In this document: piece by piece, positions 15,433 to 24,800 of the stretch
Layout of the letters: the number at the start of each line of letters is the position of its first letter
Numbering within the stretch: position 1 is the stretch's first letter
Assembly: GCA_014584305.1 (NCBI GenBank)
Contig: JACTND010000239.1
Coordinates: forward strand, 1 to 36,162
Length of the DNA: 36,162 nt
Origin: Planctomycetota bacterium
GTDB lineage: Bacteria; Planctomycetota; Planctomycetia; Pirellulales; Pirellulaceae
Direction of reading: 5' to 3'
Made by a program: the position numbers and the translations under genes
Notes under the pieces: generated by a model
The model's database searches: none
What the model was told of the DNA's origin: nothing
Seen by the model: only the letters and a program-made list of their open reading frames with translations

Positions 15433-16297
15433 AATCGGCAAAGTCTCCTCATTGTTTGGCCATCTCGGCGCGGACGGCGCTGGTTCGAGAAACTACCAAC
15501 AAAACAACGGGTCAACATGGGGAATATCGGCAAGCTGTACGGGGACCGCCAGCCAGCGCGGCGATAATTTTAAAAAGCTTTTTCGATTAGGCGAAATCGT
15601 GGAAACAATTAACACAATCCGACTACGGCGACTGAATGGCCTCGGGCGATGTGTGATGAACCCACGCTTCGGCAGCGAATCAAATGCACGAGTCGCGACT
15701 GTTCGCCCAACGCCGGAATCTCTGCGCGATGATTCGCACTGTTCGTTAACTCGCCGCACGATGTGCCAAACTTGATGGTGCACATCCACCAATCAAGATG
15801 AATCTGGCGGAAACACAATTGGTAAAGAAGATATTGACTGGCGCGTTCTCGCCGCGCCGACCTGCTTGGAAGCGGGATGGATCAAAAAAACCGCACTGCC
15901 TTGAATCAAGACATTGCGGTATCAAAAACTCCGGCGGATTCGCAGCAATGGGAGCTGCTGGGAGAAAGGCGGGATCAAGCGTGCTGAGCACAAGCTGTTT
16001 GCGATCCAAGCCAACCCTATTTAATGGTCCCTCAGCCGTATTCGCCAGAGATTTATCGTTGGGAACTCAATCCTCAACGCCGTTCATTATTCGGCATCCG
16101 CCAGGCGCCGTCTAGCCCAATTCCGACAATTTCCACCCAACCAGATTCCGAACGGCGGACGCGTTCGGATCAATGCGTGCAAAACGATTTTTCTGCACTT
16201 TGTGTTCTGCCATATTTATTCAAGATTTTGTCAAGACTTCTCGGTATTGCGTCCGAACGAATTCGGTTTACCGAAGCGGCATGGTTGCCCGCCTCGT
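15433..16297. other. Long stretch without a convincing gene
   Basis: About 860 bp lie between the csrA operon promoter and the end of the toroid gene. Several open frames exist on both strands, but all have poor, low-complexity or Ser/Arg/Pro-rich translations. Features seen are a 12-bp palindrome AAAAAGCTTTTT (15572-15583) near where the csrA-operon promoter should lie, and a terminator-like hairpin at 15884-15920. No tRNA arm pattern was found. A non-coding RNA in the 3' trailer of the toroid operon is possible. Confidence 0.5.
15884..15920 (-). terminator. Terminator-like hairpin on the minus strand
   Basis: On the minus strand an outer 6-bp stem (ACCGCA with TGCGGT; 15915-15920 with 15890-15895) encloses an inner CTTG/CAAG stem separated by small bulges. 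It is followed at once by seven T (15884-15890). This is the form of a Rho-independent terminator. It lies about 380 bp beyond the toroid-gene stop and may end that operon or a separate small transcript. Confidence 0.6.
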
Positions 16298-18175
16298 TCA
16301 GTTCTCGATGTCGTACCGGTAATAACTTTCCAAACATAGCGTCGCTAGTGCGGTGCTCAAAACCGGACCGCCGTAGCCCGACCACAAGCCATCGGCTGGC
16401 CAACTGCCTGCCGCAGTGCCGACAATGATTTGTCTAGAAAGTAATGCCGTAACCAGTCGCTCGTTCCACTCGCGCCAAGGCTCACCGCCGGCCATCCGCA
16501 TCGACAGAGTTCCGTAATACCAGTAATAGTAGTTGACCTCGTTGGCCGTCGGCGGAAATCGTTGAAGGTGCGCGGTTGCTTCTTCAATTGTGGTACGTTG
16601 CGGAGTCCGCTCCAACAAGAATCGACAGACCAGGGCTTCGGCTGTCATGCTCGGCGAAGATCCTTCGCCGGGGCGATAACAACCTAACCCACCAGCTTGA
16701 CCGCGCGTGGCTTTGCTCAAGAAGCGATGCATACCGGATCGCGTCCGTTCTGGGAGCTGCAAGCCTCCGAGTTCGGCACTGGACAATGCCATGACTTGCC
16801 AGCCGAATTGGCTCATATCCCCCGCGTCGCCGGGACGGTAACGCCAGCCGCCGTCCAAAGTACTTTGCGATTGAACCGTATAGTTGACGCCCCTCTCAAT
16901 CGCAGGCTTGAGACGATGATCTCCAGTGAACGACCAAGCGTCGGCCAACGCCAGCAAGGCAATTCCATGGCAGTACATTTGGTCGTATAGCTGCGCTTCG
17001 CCTCCCAGGCATCCATCGGAACGTTGGCTGCGAAGGAGAAACTCAAGGCCATTGGCCACGGTCGCGCGGTGTTCCCCATCCAAATGAGAATGCCCGGCAC
17101 CGAGAAACGCCAACAGTGCGAGACCGGTGATTCCTGTGTCGGCGTGCCGACCGCATCCGGGGCGGTCTTGACCCAAATCGCGACGATCGATTCCACCGCC
17201 GGTTCGCGCAACGCTCCAGCGGCCATCCGCGTCTTGATTCTGACTGAGCCATCGGAGGGCCAAGTCCACAGCCGATTCCGTAGCGTCAGAACCTCCAGAT
17301 ATCCACGCCGCGTGGCGCCGATTCTGCGGTGTCCGCAACGCCAGCCGACGCGGGACCAGTTGCCCGTCGCCGGCCCGCCGTGGTTCGGCTCGCGGAGGGA
17401 CCAGCGGGCTCATAACGGGTGCCGGCACTGCTGGTGAATTCACGGTGTCGATAGGAATCACCGCATCAGGCATTAGCGCACTTTCCGCCTTGGGATTGAC
17501 GGCGTGTTCGTTTGAATCCGCCGTCGGCGGAGATTGACTCTCCGTAGCTAGGTTGTCGGCATTGGAGTCCCCGGAGTGCTCCGCCAATACTTCTTCGGCC
17601 TGATCAGCATCGGCCGCATGAATGTCGGCCAGTTCTACGCGGGGCATGTCTTCGAGTGCTTCCAAACGTTCCTCGTTGGCATCGGCCGCTGTTGCAGGTG
17701 ATGGCATTGGCAAAACCGTCGGATCTGGTGGCGATTCCGTGTCTTGAACCAATGGTCGTTCGTTCTCGACAGGATTTGTTTCCGCGGCTACAGGTGGATC
17801 GAGGAGTGCCGGCGCGGGGCGCTCCCAAGCAATTGGTATCGCAATTGCCGCAGGGGAACCGAATGCGCCCCCCTCGTCATCGGTGAGATCGTCCATGAGC
17901 CGGATCACCAACGGATCACCGCCCGGCAATTCACTGTGGTCAATCATCAAATGCGTACCGTAGGCCAACACAATCAACAAGGCATGGGCGACTACCGACA
18001 AGATGATGCATTTCCAAACGGCCTTGATTTCCGCCAGCCGCGTGCGCGTCAACAACAAATAACAGATGGCCAGGATGGACAGTCCACCGACGGCGATCAT
18101 CTGTAAGGTGGGGGCCTGAGCGGCCTGGCAAATGCGATTCCAAATCGCCACGCACGTTGTCCACCAATCGTTCAT
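16298..18175 (-). CDS. TonB-like membrane anchor fused to a squalene-cyclase/prenyltransferase-type toroid
   Basis: A 625-residue protein in three parts. The N-terminus has two membrane segments (about 25-43 and 53-75; the second, LSVVAHALLIVLAYG, resembles the TonB anchor with its His). Residues ~80-300 are a Pro/Ala/Glu/Asp-rich, probably disordered periplasmic linker. Residues ~305-625 form an alpha/alpha toroid of the terpenoid-cyclase/prenyltransferase class. Its QW-type repeats are seen as LSQNQDADGRW, LLRSQRSDGCLGG, TVQSQSTLDGGWRY and GSWPADGLWSGYGG, with GGPVLSTALATLCLESYYRY at the end. No DxDD or DCTAE cyclase motif is seen, so it is probably a binding domain rather than an enzyme. 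It begins 3 bp after exbD and follows exbB, so it probably replaces TonB as the third component of a proton-driven system. The cargo is unknown. Confidence 0.88.
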   Translation of the reverse strand: MNDWWTTCVAIWNRICQAAQAPTLQMIAVGGLSILAICYLLLTRTRLAEIKAVWKCIILSVVAHALLIVLAYGTHLMIDHSELPGGDPLVIRLMDDLTDDEGGAFGSPAAIAIPIAWERPAPALLDPPVAAETNPVENERPLVQDTESPPDPTVLPMPSPATAADANEERLEALEDMPRVELADIHAADADQAEEVLAEHSGDSNADNLATESQSPPTADSNEHAVNPKAESALMPDAVIPIDTVNSPAVPAPVMSPLVPPRAEPRRAGDGQLVPRRLALRTPQNRRHAAWISGGSDATESAVDLALRWLSQNQDADGRWSVARTGGGIDRRDLGQDRPGCGRHADTGITGLALLAFLGAGHSHLDGEHRATVANGLEFLLRSQRSDGCLGGEAQLYDQMYCHGIALLALADAWSFTGDHRLKPAIERGVNYTVQSQSTLDGGWRYRPGDAGDMSQFGWQVMALSSAELGGLQLPERTRSGMHRFLSKATRGQAGGLGCYRPGEGSSPSMTAEALVCRFLLERTPQRTTIEEATAHLQRFPPTANEVNYYYWYYGTLSMRMAGGEPWREWNERLVTALLSRQIIVGTAAGSWPADGLWSGYGGPVLSTALATLCLESYYRYDIEN

Positions 18176-18178
18176 GGG

Positions 18179-18604
18179 CTAGCGCCGCTCAATGGGACGA
18201 ACGGCAATATTAAGGTTAGTAATTTCGGATTGCCGACATGTGGCGATCACGTCGGCGACCTGTTGGTACACGACCTGCCCGTCGCCGCGTATAACGACGC
18301 CGGATTGTTGGTAAGTCGCTTTTCCATCGCGCAAGCGTCGTGCTAAGTCGGTCAGGGACAACGACTCTCCGCTCAACGCGATCGTTCCGTCCGCATACAC
18401 ATTAATGACTTGTGGCTTGGGGGGGTCGTGGAGGGACTCGGCGTTGGAGACCTGGGGAACTTGAAGTGCAATATCGCGCTCGGCAGTTTCCAACTCACTG
18501 AACTTCGTGCCAACCATAAAAAAAATGATCAACAGGAACACAATGTCGATCATCGGCGTGAGGTTGATCGAAAGCTGATCGTCGCGTTGAATTTTGAGTG
18601 GCAT
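18179..18604 (-). CDS. exbD: ExbD/TolR-family biopolymer transport protein
   Basis: ExbD/TolR proteins form, with ExbB/TolQ, an inner-membrane motor driven by the proton gradient. This 141-residue protein has a short cytoplasmic N-terminus (QRDDQLSINLTPMIDIVF), a single membrane helix with the essential Asp in PMIDIVFLLIIFFMV (~20), and a periplasmic domain. That domain shows VINVYADGTIALSGESLSLTDLARRL and VVIRGDGQVVYQQVADVIATCRQ, the peptidoglycan-side fold of the family. The start is an ATG at 18604, 49 bp after exbB. The next gene follows after 3 bp, so all three are probably one transcript. Confidence 0.95.
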   Translation of the reverse strand: MPLKIQRDDQLSINLTPMIDIVFLLIIFFMVGTKFSELETAERDIALQVPQVSNAESLHDPPKPQVINVYADGTIALSGESLSLTDLARRLRDGKATYQQSGVVIRGDGQVVYQQVADVIATCRQSEITNLNIAVRPIERR

Positions 18605-18653
18605 AGCCCCGTATCCACAACATCGGTTCGGCTAAGACTTCCCAGCGGCGCGG

Positions 18654-19601
18654 TCAGGCGGCAGATTTCTTGGTTCGGCCGACTGGTTTGCGACCTTCGT
18701 CGGCTAAGGCCTCGGCGGAGATCAAGGTCACAACCTTCATCCCTAGGGAGTCGATTTCCATTACCCGTCGATCCACGACACTGGAAAAGTACAAGTAACT
18801 GATAAGGGCGGGAATGGCGACGGTCATTCCGGCAGCGGTAGTGATCAGCGCCGTACTGATGCCGGTGGCGATGCTGGCCTTCGGATCTGTCAGGGCACCG
18901 GGAGATGCCGCGCCTATGGAATCGAACGCGTGAATCATCCCCAATACGGTCCCCAATAGTCCAAGAAGTGGGCAAACAGTGGCAATGCCGTTGATAACCC
19001 TCAGGTAACGGCGCAATTCGTTGGTTACACGTTCCCCGCCGTCCAAAATTGCCTGTTCGACTTCCACGCCAGAACGCCCCCATTTCAGGACACCGCTGCG
19101 AAATACTCGGGCCACCGGAGAGTCATTCTTGTCGCAGAGTTCCACGGCGGACTCGCGGCTCAGTTCCCGATCGCGAAGTTGCTCCAAAAAACGGGTGACA
19201 AAAGGTCCTGGGATAATACGGCCCTTCCGCAAAGCGATCATGCGTTCGAATGTGAAAACGGTCAGTAAGAACGAGCAAATCGCAATCGGAATCATCAAAG
19301 GACCGCCAGCGTAGATGACATCGGTCAGCCGTTTAGACGAGGCGATCTTTGTGGACTCGGACCCAGTGGAGGTTGCCCGACCAGGCGATTGCGTCGGGGA
19401 ATTGGTCCCCGCTCCCTTTGGAGATGCCCCTACGTCCTGGCCCTCAGCCGGCGCCGTCAAAACGATGGCGACCATAATTCCGACAATAGCCCACCGACCG
19501 ACCCCAAAAGGGGACACCCTAAAAACGGCCCTAAAAGGGGAGGCCCTGAAAGGGGACACCCAAAAAAGAAAATGCCTTAGCCATTGCGAATTCTTCTGCA
19601 T
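18654..19601 (-). CDS. exbB: ExbB/TolQ/MotA-family proton channel with a repeat-built signal peptide
   Basis: A 315-residue ExbB/TolQ homologue with the usual three membrane segments: PLMIPIAICSFLLTVFTFERM (~105-125), then the pair GIATVCPLLGLLGTVLGMIHAF and ALITTAAGMTVAIPALISYLYFSSV near 215-275. The TVLGMIHAFDSIG and AGMTVAIPAL motifs are those of the family channel. Unlike E. coli ExbB it carries an N-terminal extension with a cleavable-looking signal (ends near APAEGQ). Part of that signal is built from repeats: SPFRASPFRAVFRVSPFG. The DNA there is a patch of G-rich repeats shared with a distant intergenic site. The ATG at 19601 is chosen because AAGGA lies 6 nt upstream. It is the first gene of the exbB-exbD-toroid operon. 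Confidence 0.93.
   Translation of the reverse strand: MQKNSQWLRHFLFWVSPFRASPFRAVFRVSPFGVGRWAIVGIMVAIVLTAPAEGQDVGASPKGAGTNSPTQSPGRATSTGSESTKIASSKRLTDVIYAGGPLMIPIAICSFLLTVFTFERMIALRKGRIIPGPFVTRFLEQLRDRELSRESAVELCDKNDSPVARVFRSGVLKWGRSGVEVEQAILDGGERVTNELRRYLRVINGIATVCPLLGLLGTVLGMIHAFDSIGAASPGALTDPKASIATGISTALITTAAGMTVAIPALISYLYFSSVVDRRVMEIDSLGMKVVTLISAEALADEGRKPVGRTKKSAA
19502..19566. repeat. G-rich REP-like repeat patch inside exbB
   Basis: Several GGGG-A-type units lie in a row: CCCCAAAAGGGG (19502-19513, palindromic), GGGGACACCC (19510-19519), CTAAAAGGGGAGG and GGGGACACCCAAAAA (19552-19566). The last 15 bases recur exactly, in reverse orientation, at 28341-28355. The patch encodes the SPFR-type repeats of the ExbB signal peptide. 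Such GGGGACA units resemble the scattered palindromes associated with REP-type elements; no transposase gene is present. Confidence 0.6.
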
Positions 19602-19980
19602 AGCGCGTCCTTGCGACACAGATGGAGCTTTCGAAGATTATCGACCGATTGGCAGTCGGAGGTGTATGGGGACCGGGCTCGTCCCAGAATTTGTGAATAG
19701 TCCGCCAATTTCCCGGAAGTTGCCAGCACCATTCCGCCGGACACCTGGACAATCGGACTCTCCAGCCTGCTCAATTTGCGCGCAATTTCCGGACGCACAA
19801 ATCTTGCGCATCTCTGTCTTCTGGATTTACAAATGGGTGCGATGCGCGCAAGTTCCAGCCTCGCTGGCTGATAGCATCGGCGCATTGTCCCGCCCCAAAA
19901 AATGACAGCAAAGCCGCCAAAAACGCTGGCGGTGCAGGTGAGTTTTCGTTTTTCGACCCCTTTTGGAAAGGAATCTTTCA

Positions 19981-20490
19981 ATGAACGACGCGACCTTGAT
20001 GCAGGAGGATTTTGCCGTCCGCTGTCAACGTGTATTGTCGGCAGCCCGAGCGATGTACTCAAATAATCCCGATTGGTTGAGCTTCTTTCGCGAGATCTTG
20101 GGGATCATGGGCAAGGCCCGGCAATGCTTTGCGGCTGAAGGTGAGTTCGTCCAATTTGAACGAACTCCTGAGTTCCTGGAAATCCAGAATATGCTGAACA
20201 GCCTTCACGGTCGCCGGGTTCCCGGCTCCCACGCGGTTCAGGAGCCCACCCGCGTGATCACCGTCCGATTGCCGGAGAGCGTTCACGAAGCGCTGAAGCG
20301 TGAGGCTACCGACCACAATACCAGCATGAACAAGCTCTGTATCACGAAACTGTTGCAGGTTTTGAACGACGAAGCAGAGGCTGCGGTCGAGCGGGGTGGA
20401 GTTGCCGGGGCAAATCGTATGGGGGCGTACACGCCCAGTGCCAGCGCCCCGCCTAATTTTCGTTCCACCTACGGGGCAGCACAAATGTAA
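19981..20490 (+). CDS. HicB-like ribbon-helix-helix DNA-binding protein
   Basis: A 169-residue protein whose C-terminal half carries a ribbon-helix-helix motif: ITVRLPESVHEALKREATDHNTSMNKLCITKLLQVL (~88-123). This is the pattern of HicB/Arc-type DNA-binding domains. The N-terminal ~70 residues (MQEDFAVRCQRVLSAARAMYSNNPDWLSFFREILGIMG) are helical and not assigned. The tail is Ala/Gly-rich and likely disordered. The ATG at 19981 has a good GGAAAGGA 8 nt upstream. There is no HicA-like toxin gene next to it, so it is more likely a stand-alone transcription regulator than an antitoxin. Its targets are unknown; autoregulation would be usual for the class. Confidence 0.85.
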   Translation: MNDATLMQEDFAVRCQRVLSAARAMYSNNPDWLSFFREILGIMGKARQCFAAEGEFVQFERTPEFLEIQNMLNSLHGRRVPGSHAVQEPTRVITVRLPESVHEALKREATDHNTSMNKLCITKLLQVLNDEAEAAVERGGVAGANRMGAYTPSASAPPNFRSTYGAAQM

Positions 20491-20692
20491 AGGTGCGGCC
20501 TGATTGGCAAATACACTCTGAGCCAATTACCGCAGTTTCCCCGCCTGCTCTCTCGAATACGGGCGAGCGGGCGGGAATTCGGGACAGTGGGACGGTAAAC
20601 GCACTCCGTGGTTTGCCGTTGCCAGTCGATGTGCGCCCTGGTCCGCGTCAACAGTCAATCGTGGGTTTGACAAAGGCGCTGGGACCTCACGA

Positions 20693-21175
20693 TCAACGAC
20701 TGCCGCTGAGATTGGCAGGTTCCGAACTGTCGCTGCGAGCAGCCTCGAGTTCTACAATGCGCGCACGCTGCCGATTGACCAGTTCGACCAGCGCGTTGAA
20801 GTCGTCGGCAAAGTCGCGCCAAAAATCCTGCTTGCGGAAGCAAATCCGTTCACCCTCGCTCCCATCGGCCATGTTCCGCACATGCGATCTCATCCGCACT
20901 AATGGGCCGACAAACCGGTTGCTAAACCGAATCATATCGAGCATGAATGCTGGCAAGAGCGAAACGAGCAGAGCAGCGAGCAACACGAAATCGCCGACGT
21001 GGCTTTCCAAGCGCTCCCCTATCGACAGCCGAGGGTCGCCCAACATCGCTCGCAATACCACAAACGTCAATGCGGTGGCGGCCAAGAACACCAACCAATG
21101 GAAGAGCATCCGGCGAACCAGCCCGCCTTGGACATTTTGATCAACGAGATTGCGTTTGCGTTGAAAAGACTTCAT
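20693..21175 (-). CDS. Two-helix membrane protein with HAMP-like linker
   Basis: A 160-residue inner-membrane protein. Two membrane segments are visible (about 24-42, LFHWLVFLAATALTFVVL, and 62-82, FVLLAALLVSLLPAFMLDM), with a short periplasmic loop. A cytoplasmic HAMP-like stretch follows (SNRFVGPLVRMRSHVRNMADGSEGERICFRKQDFW), then a coiled segment (FNALVELVNRQRARIVELEAA). HAMP linkers pass signals from membrane sensors to output domains, but here no kinase, cyclase or methyl-accepting domain follows, so the output partner must be separate. It is divergent from the two-repeat protein gene with about 230 bp between starts, which suggests shared control. The Ser/Gly-rich C-terminus is short. 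Confidence 0.82.
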   Translation of the reverse strand: MKSFQRKRNLVDQNVQGGLVRRMLFHWLVFLAATALTFVVLRAMLGDPRLSIGERLESHVGDFVLLAALLVSLLPAFMLDMIRFSNRFVGPLVRMRSHVRNMADGSEGERICFRKQDFWRDFADDFNALVELVNRQRARIVELEAARSDSSEPANLSGSR

Positions 21176-21406
21176 GGTAAACCTGCCTTAGAAAGCCTAC
21201 GTCGGCTCTGCGGTCAGTCAGCGCCGATACATCCGGATTTTTCGCGGCGATTGCCTGTTTGGGTTTGGAAAATGACGGCCGCGCCGATTGTGGCGGCCAT
21301 TCTCCAGCCTGGCAATCAAGTTTCCTGCAGATCAAGACGATATCCGTCGCATAAACCAATGTTCCGCCGCTCGAGTCGCCGCAATGTGTTCACCGGGATC
21401 GGTGCC

Positions 21407-21859
21407 ATGGAAGAGACGTTCTTCGATTATTTGGTGCGCGTTGGCGTTCTTAATCGCTCGCAGCTCGACATGTTGACTGCGGAACGCCGGAAGTTGGATG
21501 CGACGCTTGGCTGGGGGGCCGTTCGACAGGGATGGATTACACCGAAAGACATACAGCGCGTTTGGGAACAACTGACTGCTGCACCTGAGCAATCGTTTGT
21601 CTCGGCCGCGCGCCAATTGGAACTACTCACGACCGAGCAGGAGGCCGAGCTCACTCACTGGGCTGCCGAATGCGGCGAACAATTCTGCGCCGAAGCAGTG
21701 CAGCGCGGCTGGATAACTGAGGGTCAGTTGCGCATTTTGCGGCGCCATTTTCACCGCATGCAAACGGCTCGGCCAGTCCATTCCATGGGCACAGATCACG
21801 GGGCATACCTGGAACACACTGCCGATCAAACGCAGGGCTGCGTTGGTTTGATGGGCTGA
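21407..21859 (+). CDS. Small two-repeat protein, possibly GspE/MshEN N-domain-like
   Basis: A 150-residue cytoplasmic protein made of two similar helical halves. The first is FFDYLVRVGVLNRSQLDMLTAERRK...GAVRQGWITPKDIQRVW; the second is FVSAARQLELLTTEQEAELTHWA...EAVQRGWITEGQLRILRR. The G(W/L)IT..(D/Q)L pattern recalls the N-terminal domains of type II secretion ATPases (GspE/MshEN), which bind cyclic di-GMP in some proteins; that comparison is by eye only and the key nucleotide-binding residues were not verified. The ATG at 21407 is chosen because sequence upstream lacks protein-like character and overlaps the opposite gene. It is divergent from the HAMP-like membrane protein, so the two may form a signalling pair. 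Confidence 0.7.
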   Translation: MEETFFDYLVRVGVLNRSQLDMLTAERRKLDATLGWGAVRQGWITPKDIQRVWEQLTAAPEQSFVSAARQLELLTTEQEAELTHWAAECGEQFCAEAVQRGWITEGQLRILRRHFHRMQTARPVHSMGTDHGAYLEHTADQTQGCVGLMG

Positions 21860-21877
21860 CCAGTCGCGAGCGCATTA

Positions 21878-24800
21878 TCAATACCAATCAAGTCCAAATG
21901 TATTGAGTTGTTGGCGAAGTTCGCGGATGCCGACAACGCATCCCGTTCCGGCGAATGCACTGCACGCCAATGCGCCTCCATCGGGAGAGAATCGAAGGTA
22001 CCGGATCCGGGTACAACTGGTTTCGATGGCGGCGACTCGTTGCCGAGTCGGGTAATCAAACAGAACTACCGCGCCCGACTCACAACCCGCCGCCAACCAC
22101 TTCTGATCTGGGGAAAGTGCCACCGCCCACACGCGTTCCCCGGCGATCGGCAAGATCTCGGGCGCACCCAACTCGGCATCGAGTTGAGCCGTTTGTTCAC
22201 CGATGTTCCACACCGCGACTCCATCGGATAGGCATGCGCCAATTAAAGACTTGCCACTGCCGTCGAATAGGATATCCATGATTGGATGTTCCAATGGATG
22301 TGCCGAACCAATGTCCGCTAGAGACTGAGAGTCGGCCATGGCAATCGTGCCATCAAAAGTAGCGATAGCCAGCCAGGGCTGCCTCGGATGAAAATCGAGA
22401 CCGGCAACGAGTCGAGAGCCAAAAGAACCGCGTGCTACAATGGCACCGTCGGAAGTACTCCGCAAAATCACTTCGCCGCAATGTCGCTCCGGGTCCTGGC
22501 AACCTGCCGCCACCACCGATGCGTCCGGAGAAAAGCGCACCCGCCACACCGATTCGGGGTATTTCGGCCAGTCAGCGATCAACTGCCCGGACTGATTATC
22601 CCACAACTTGACGGAGCGATCGAAGGACCCGCTCGCCGTCCAACGATCATCTGGGCTGATATCGATGGACCACACGGTCGAGACATGTCCACCGGCAACC
22701 AATGTTTCTCTCGGCGGATCGATGATTCGCCCAGCTGACTCCTGTTCCCACACCGCGATGTTCTGGGACCAGGTGCGTTCCCGATCGATAACGTGCAAGC
22801 CTTGATTAGCAATGAACAATCTGCCGCCGTCGAAGGCAAATGCCACCCAACCACGGCAATCATTCAATTGAGTGTGGCAGCGCAGGCGTGCGGCGTCAAA
22901 GACTAATGCCCGGTCATTCGGGCTGGAAACAACCACATCCTGAGACCTTGGATCGATTGCCAATCGGTAATAGACGGCATCCAAAATACTCGACTGTTTG
23001 ATCGCACCATTGCGCCAATCCCATCCGACCAATTCTTTGTTGCCGTACAGCGCATAGAGCAGTTCGCCATCGCGCGAAAATCGAAGGTCGTGGACGACTT
23101 GATCACGCGACGGCAACGCTGTATCGATGTGTTGCCAATCACCGTCGCCGACGACAATTCTCCCGTCAGACAACGAACGAGCAAGTGCATTGCCCCAAAT
23201 TGCCACGGCACTATTGATCTGTAATGTGTCGTCAATCACAGAGGATATTCCATTCATGTCCCCTGCGATTACTCGGGCGCGCCCAACTACGACATACCGC
23301 GATCCATTCGCTTGCGTCGCGAGTCGCATAACATCCCCCACATCGATCGGTATCTCGTTTAAGACTTCCATGGTGTCGATGCAGCGGACCACAAGCGGGC
23401 CCTGTTCAAGGCAAGTCCACAACCATTGATCGTAGTTACCAATTGCGAGGTGGGTAGGGCCGCGCTCCTGCACATTGGGAATCGCGGTTACTTGTTGTTC
23501 ACGCCACACGAACACTTGGCCTTGTGGATTAGCAAATGCAGCCACGGCCCGGTTAGCTCCGACGGCGAGGGCGACCGCTTCATTACGCAAAAACGAAAGT
23601 TCGCGTATGGCGGGATTCTCCGGCGATAGTCGGCCATAGTCATCGTACAGCATTCCGCGGCTGTCAACATCGATCGCGTGGCGTGTCGGAAACCGCTGAT
23701 TAAGCGTTGAATGTACAATCTGCCAGACAAACACTTCTCCTGTGTTCGATCCAACGACAAGGAAAGGACTGTTGGCGGAGGCCTGAAAGCAAGTTGGTTC
23801 ACTTGGCCCAACCACACCAGCTAATATCTGATTGTCCCGCAGGAGCGACACCTCGCCCGACGCCGTAACGACTGCCAACATTCGGTCGGTTGCCTCTCCC
23901 ACGTGACGACATGCGGCTACCGTTCGCCGTAATTCACGAACTTCGCCGCCGCGCGACCGCTGGTAAACGGCAAACGTTTCCCAGCAAGTGAAAGTCAGTC
24001 CTCGATCAGACGCGAGCCAACCCAGCGAACGCGCGGGCTCCAACGTTTCGGTTTGACTCACCATGCTCCCTGTCCGCCCGTCCCAGACCTTGATTGTTCG
24101 GTCCACTGAAGATGAGGCAATCATGCTCCCATCGGGGGAGAGTCGCAACTCCAATAATGCACCATCGTGGGCTTTCCAAATGAATGCGCGTTGCCAGTGG
24201 TTGCCACCGAACCGCAGCGCTTCGACATGCCCGTCTGGAAAACCACAAAACACGAGATCGTCGTCATTGTGTGCCGCAAATGTCTCAATCGAATCGCCGA
24301 ACGTGTCGACAATCGACAGTCGCGGTACGACTGACTCGCGCGACTGGACTTCCTCAATCGAAGGAAAATCAAGATTCCAGAGTGTTAGGATGCCGCCCGC
24401 CAAGGTCCACAAACGACCCTGTGCCAGGTCTAATTGCATTTGTCGAATGGGCGCACCTGCGGTCGATAACCGATGTCGTTGGGCACTCACCAAACTCAGC
24501 CAATCGACGTTTCCAGCCGCATCGCCAATAACTATCCCCCGCAGGTCGGCGCGGTCCATGGCCACAGCCGTTGTCCCGCCATTGCCGGGCCCCAATACCT
24601 GTCCAACTGGCGCGGAAACGATCGCCAACTCCATCCGGGGATTGGGGTCGAGCAACATCTCGATCGCCAGGTCTCGCAACGGCGCACGATCGCCAGCCGA
24701 TTGAGGTATTGTGGCGGCCAGTTGAAGTGCGTTCGTCGCTCGTTCATACCAACCGACGGATTTCACCCGCAATTCGTTGTCCAAGCTGGAACTAATTGCG

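Noticed and set aside
15572-15583. AAAAAGCTTTTT palindrome as an operator
   Set aside because: Only 12 bp and A/T-biased; such palindromes arise by chance, and no second copy was noticed nearby.
15746-16115. Overlapping ORFs of 87 and 105 residues on both strands
   Set aside because: Neither has domain-like composition or a ribosome site, and the terminator-like hairpin lies inside both.
16298-18175. Functional squalene-hopene cyclase or prenyltransferase
   Set aside because: No DxDD/DCTAE motif or metal-binding site of the enzymes; the protein carries a TonB-like anchor and a disordered linker.
19981-20490. HicAB toxin-antitoxin pair
   Set aside because: No small HicA-like ORF on either side; neighbours are exbB and a HAMP-like membrane protein on the opposite strand.
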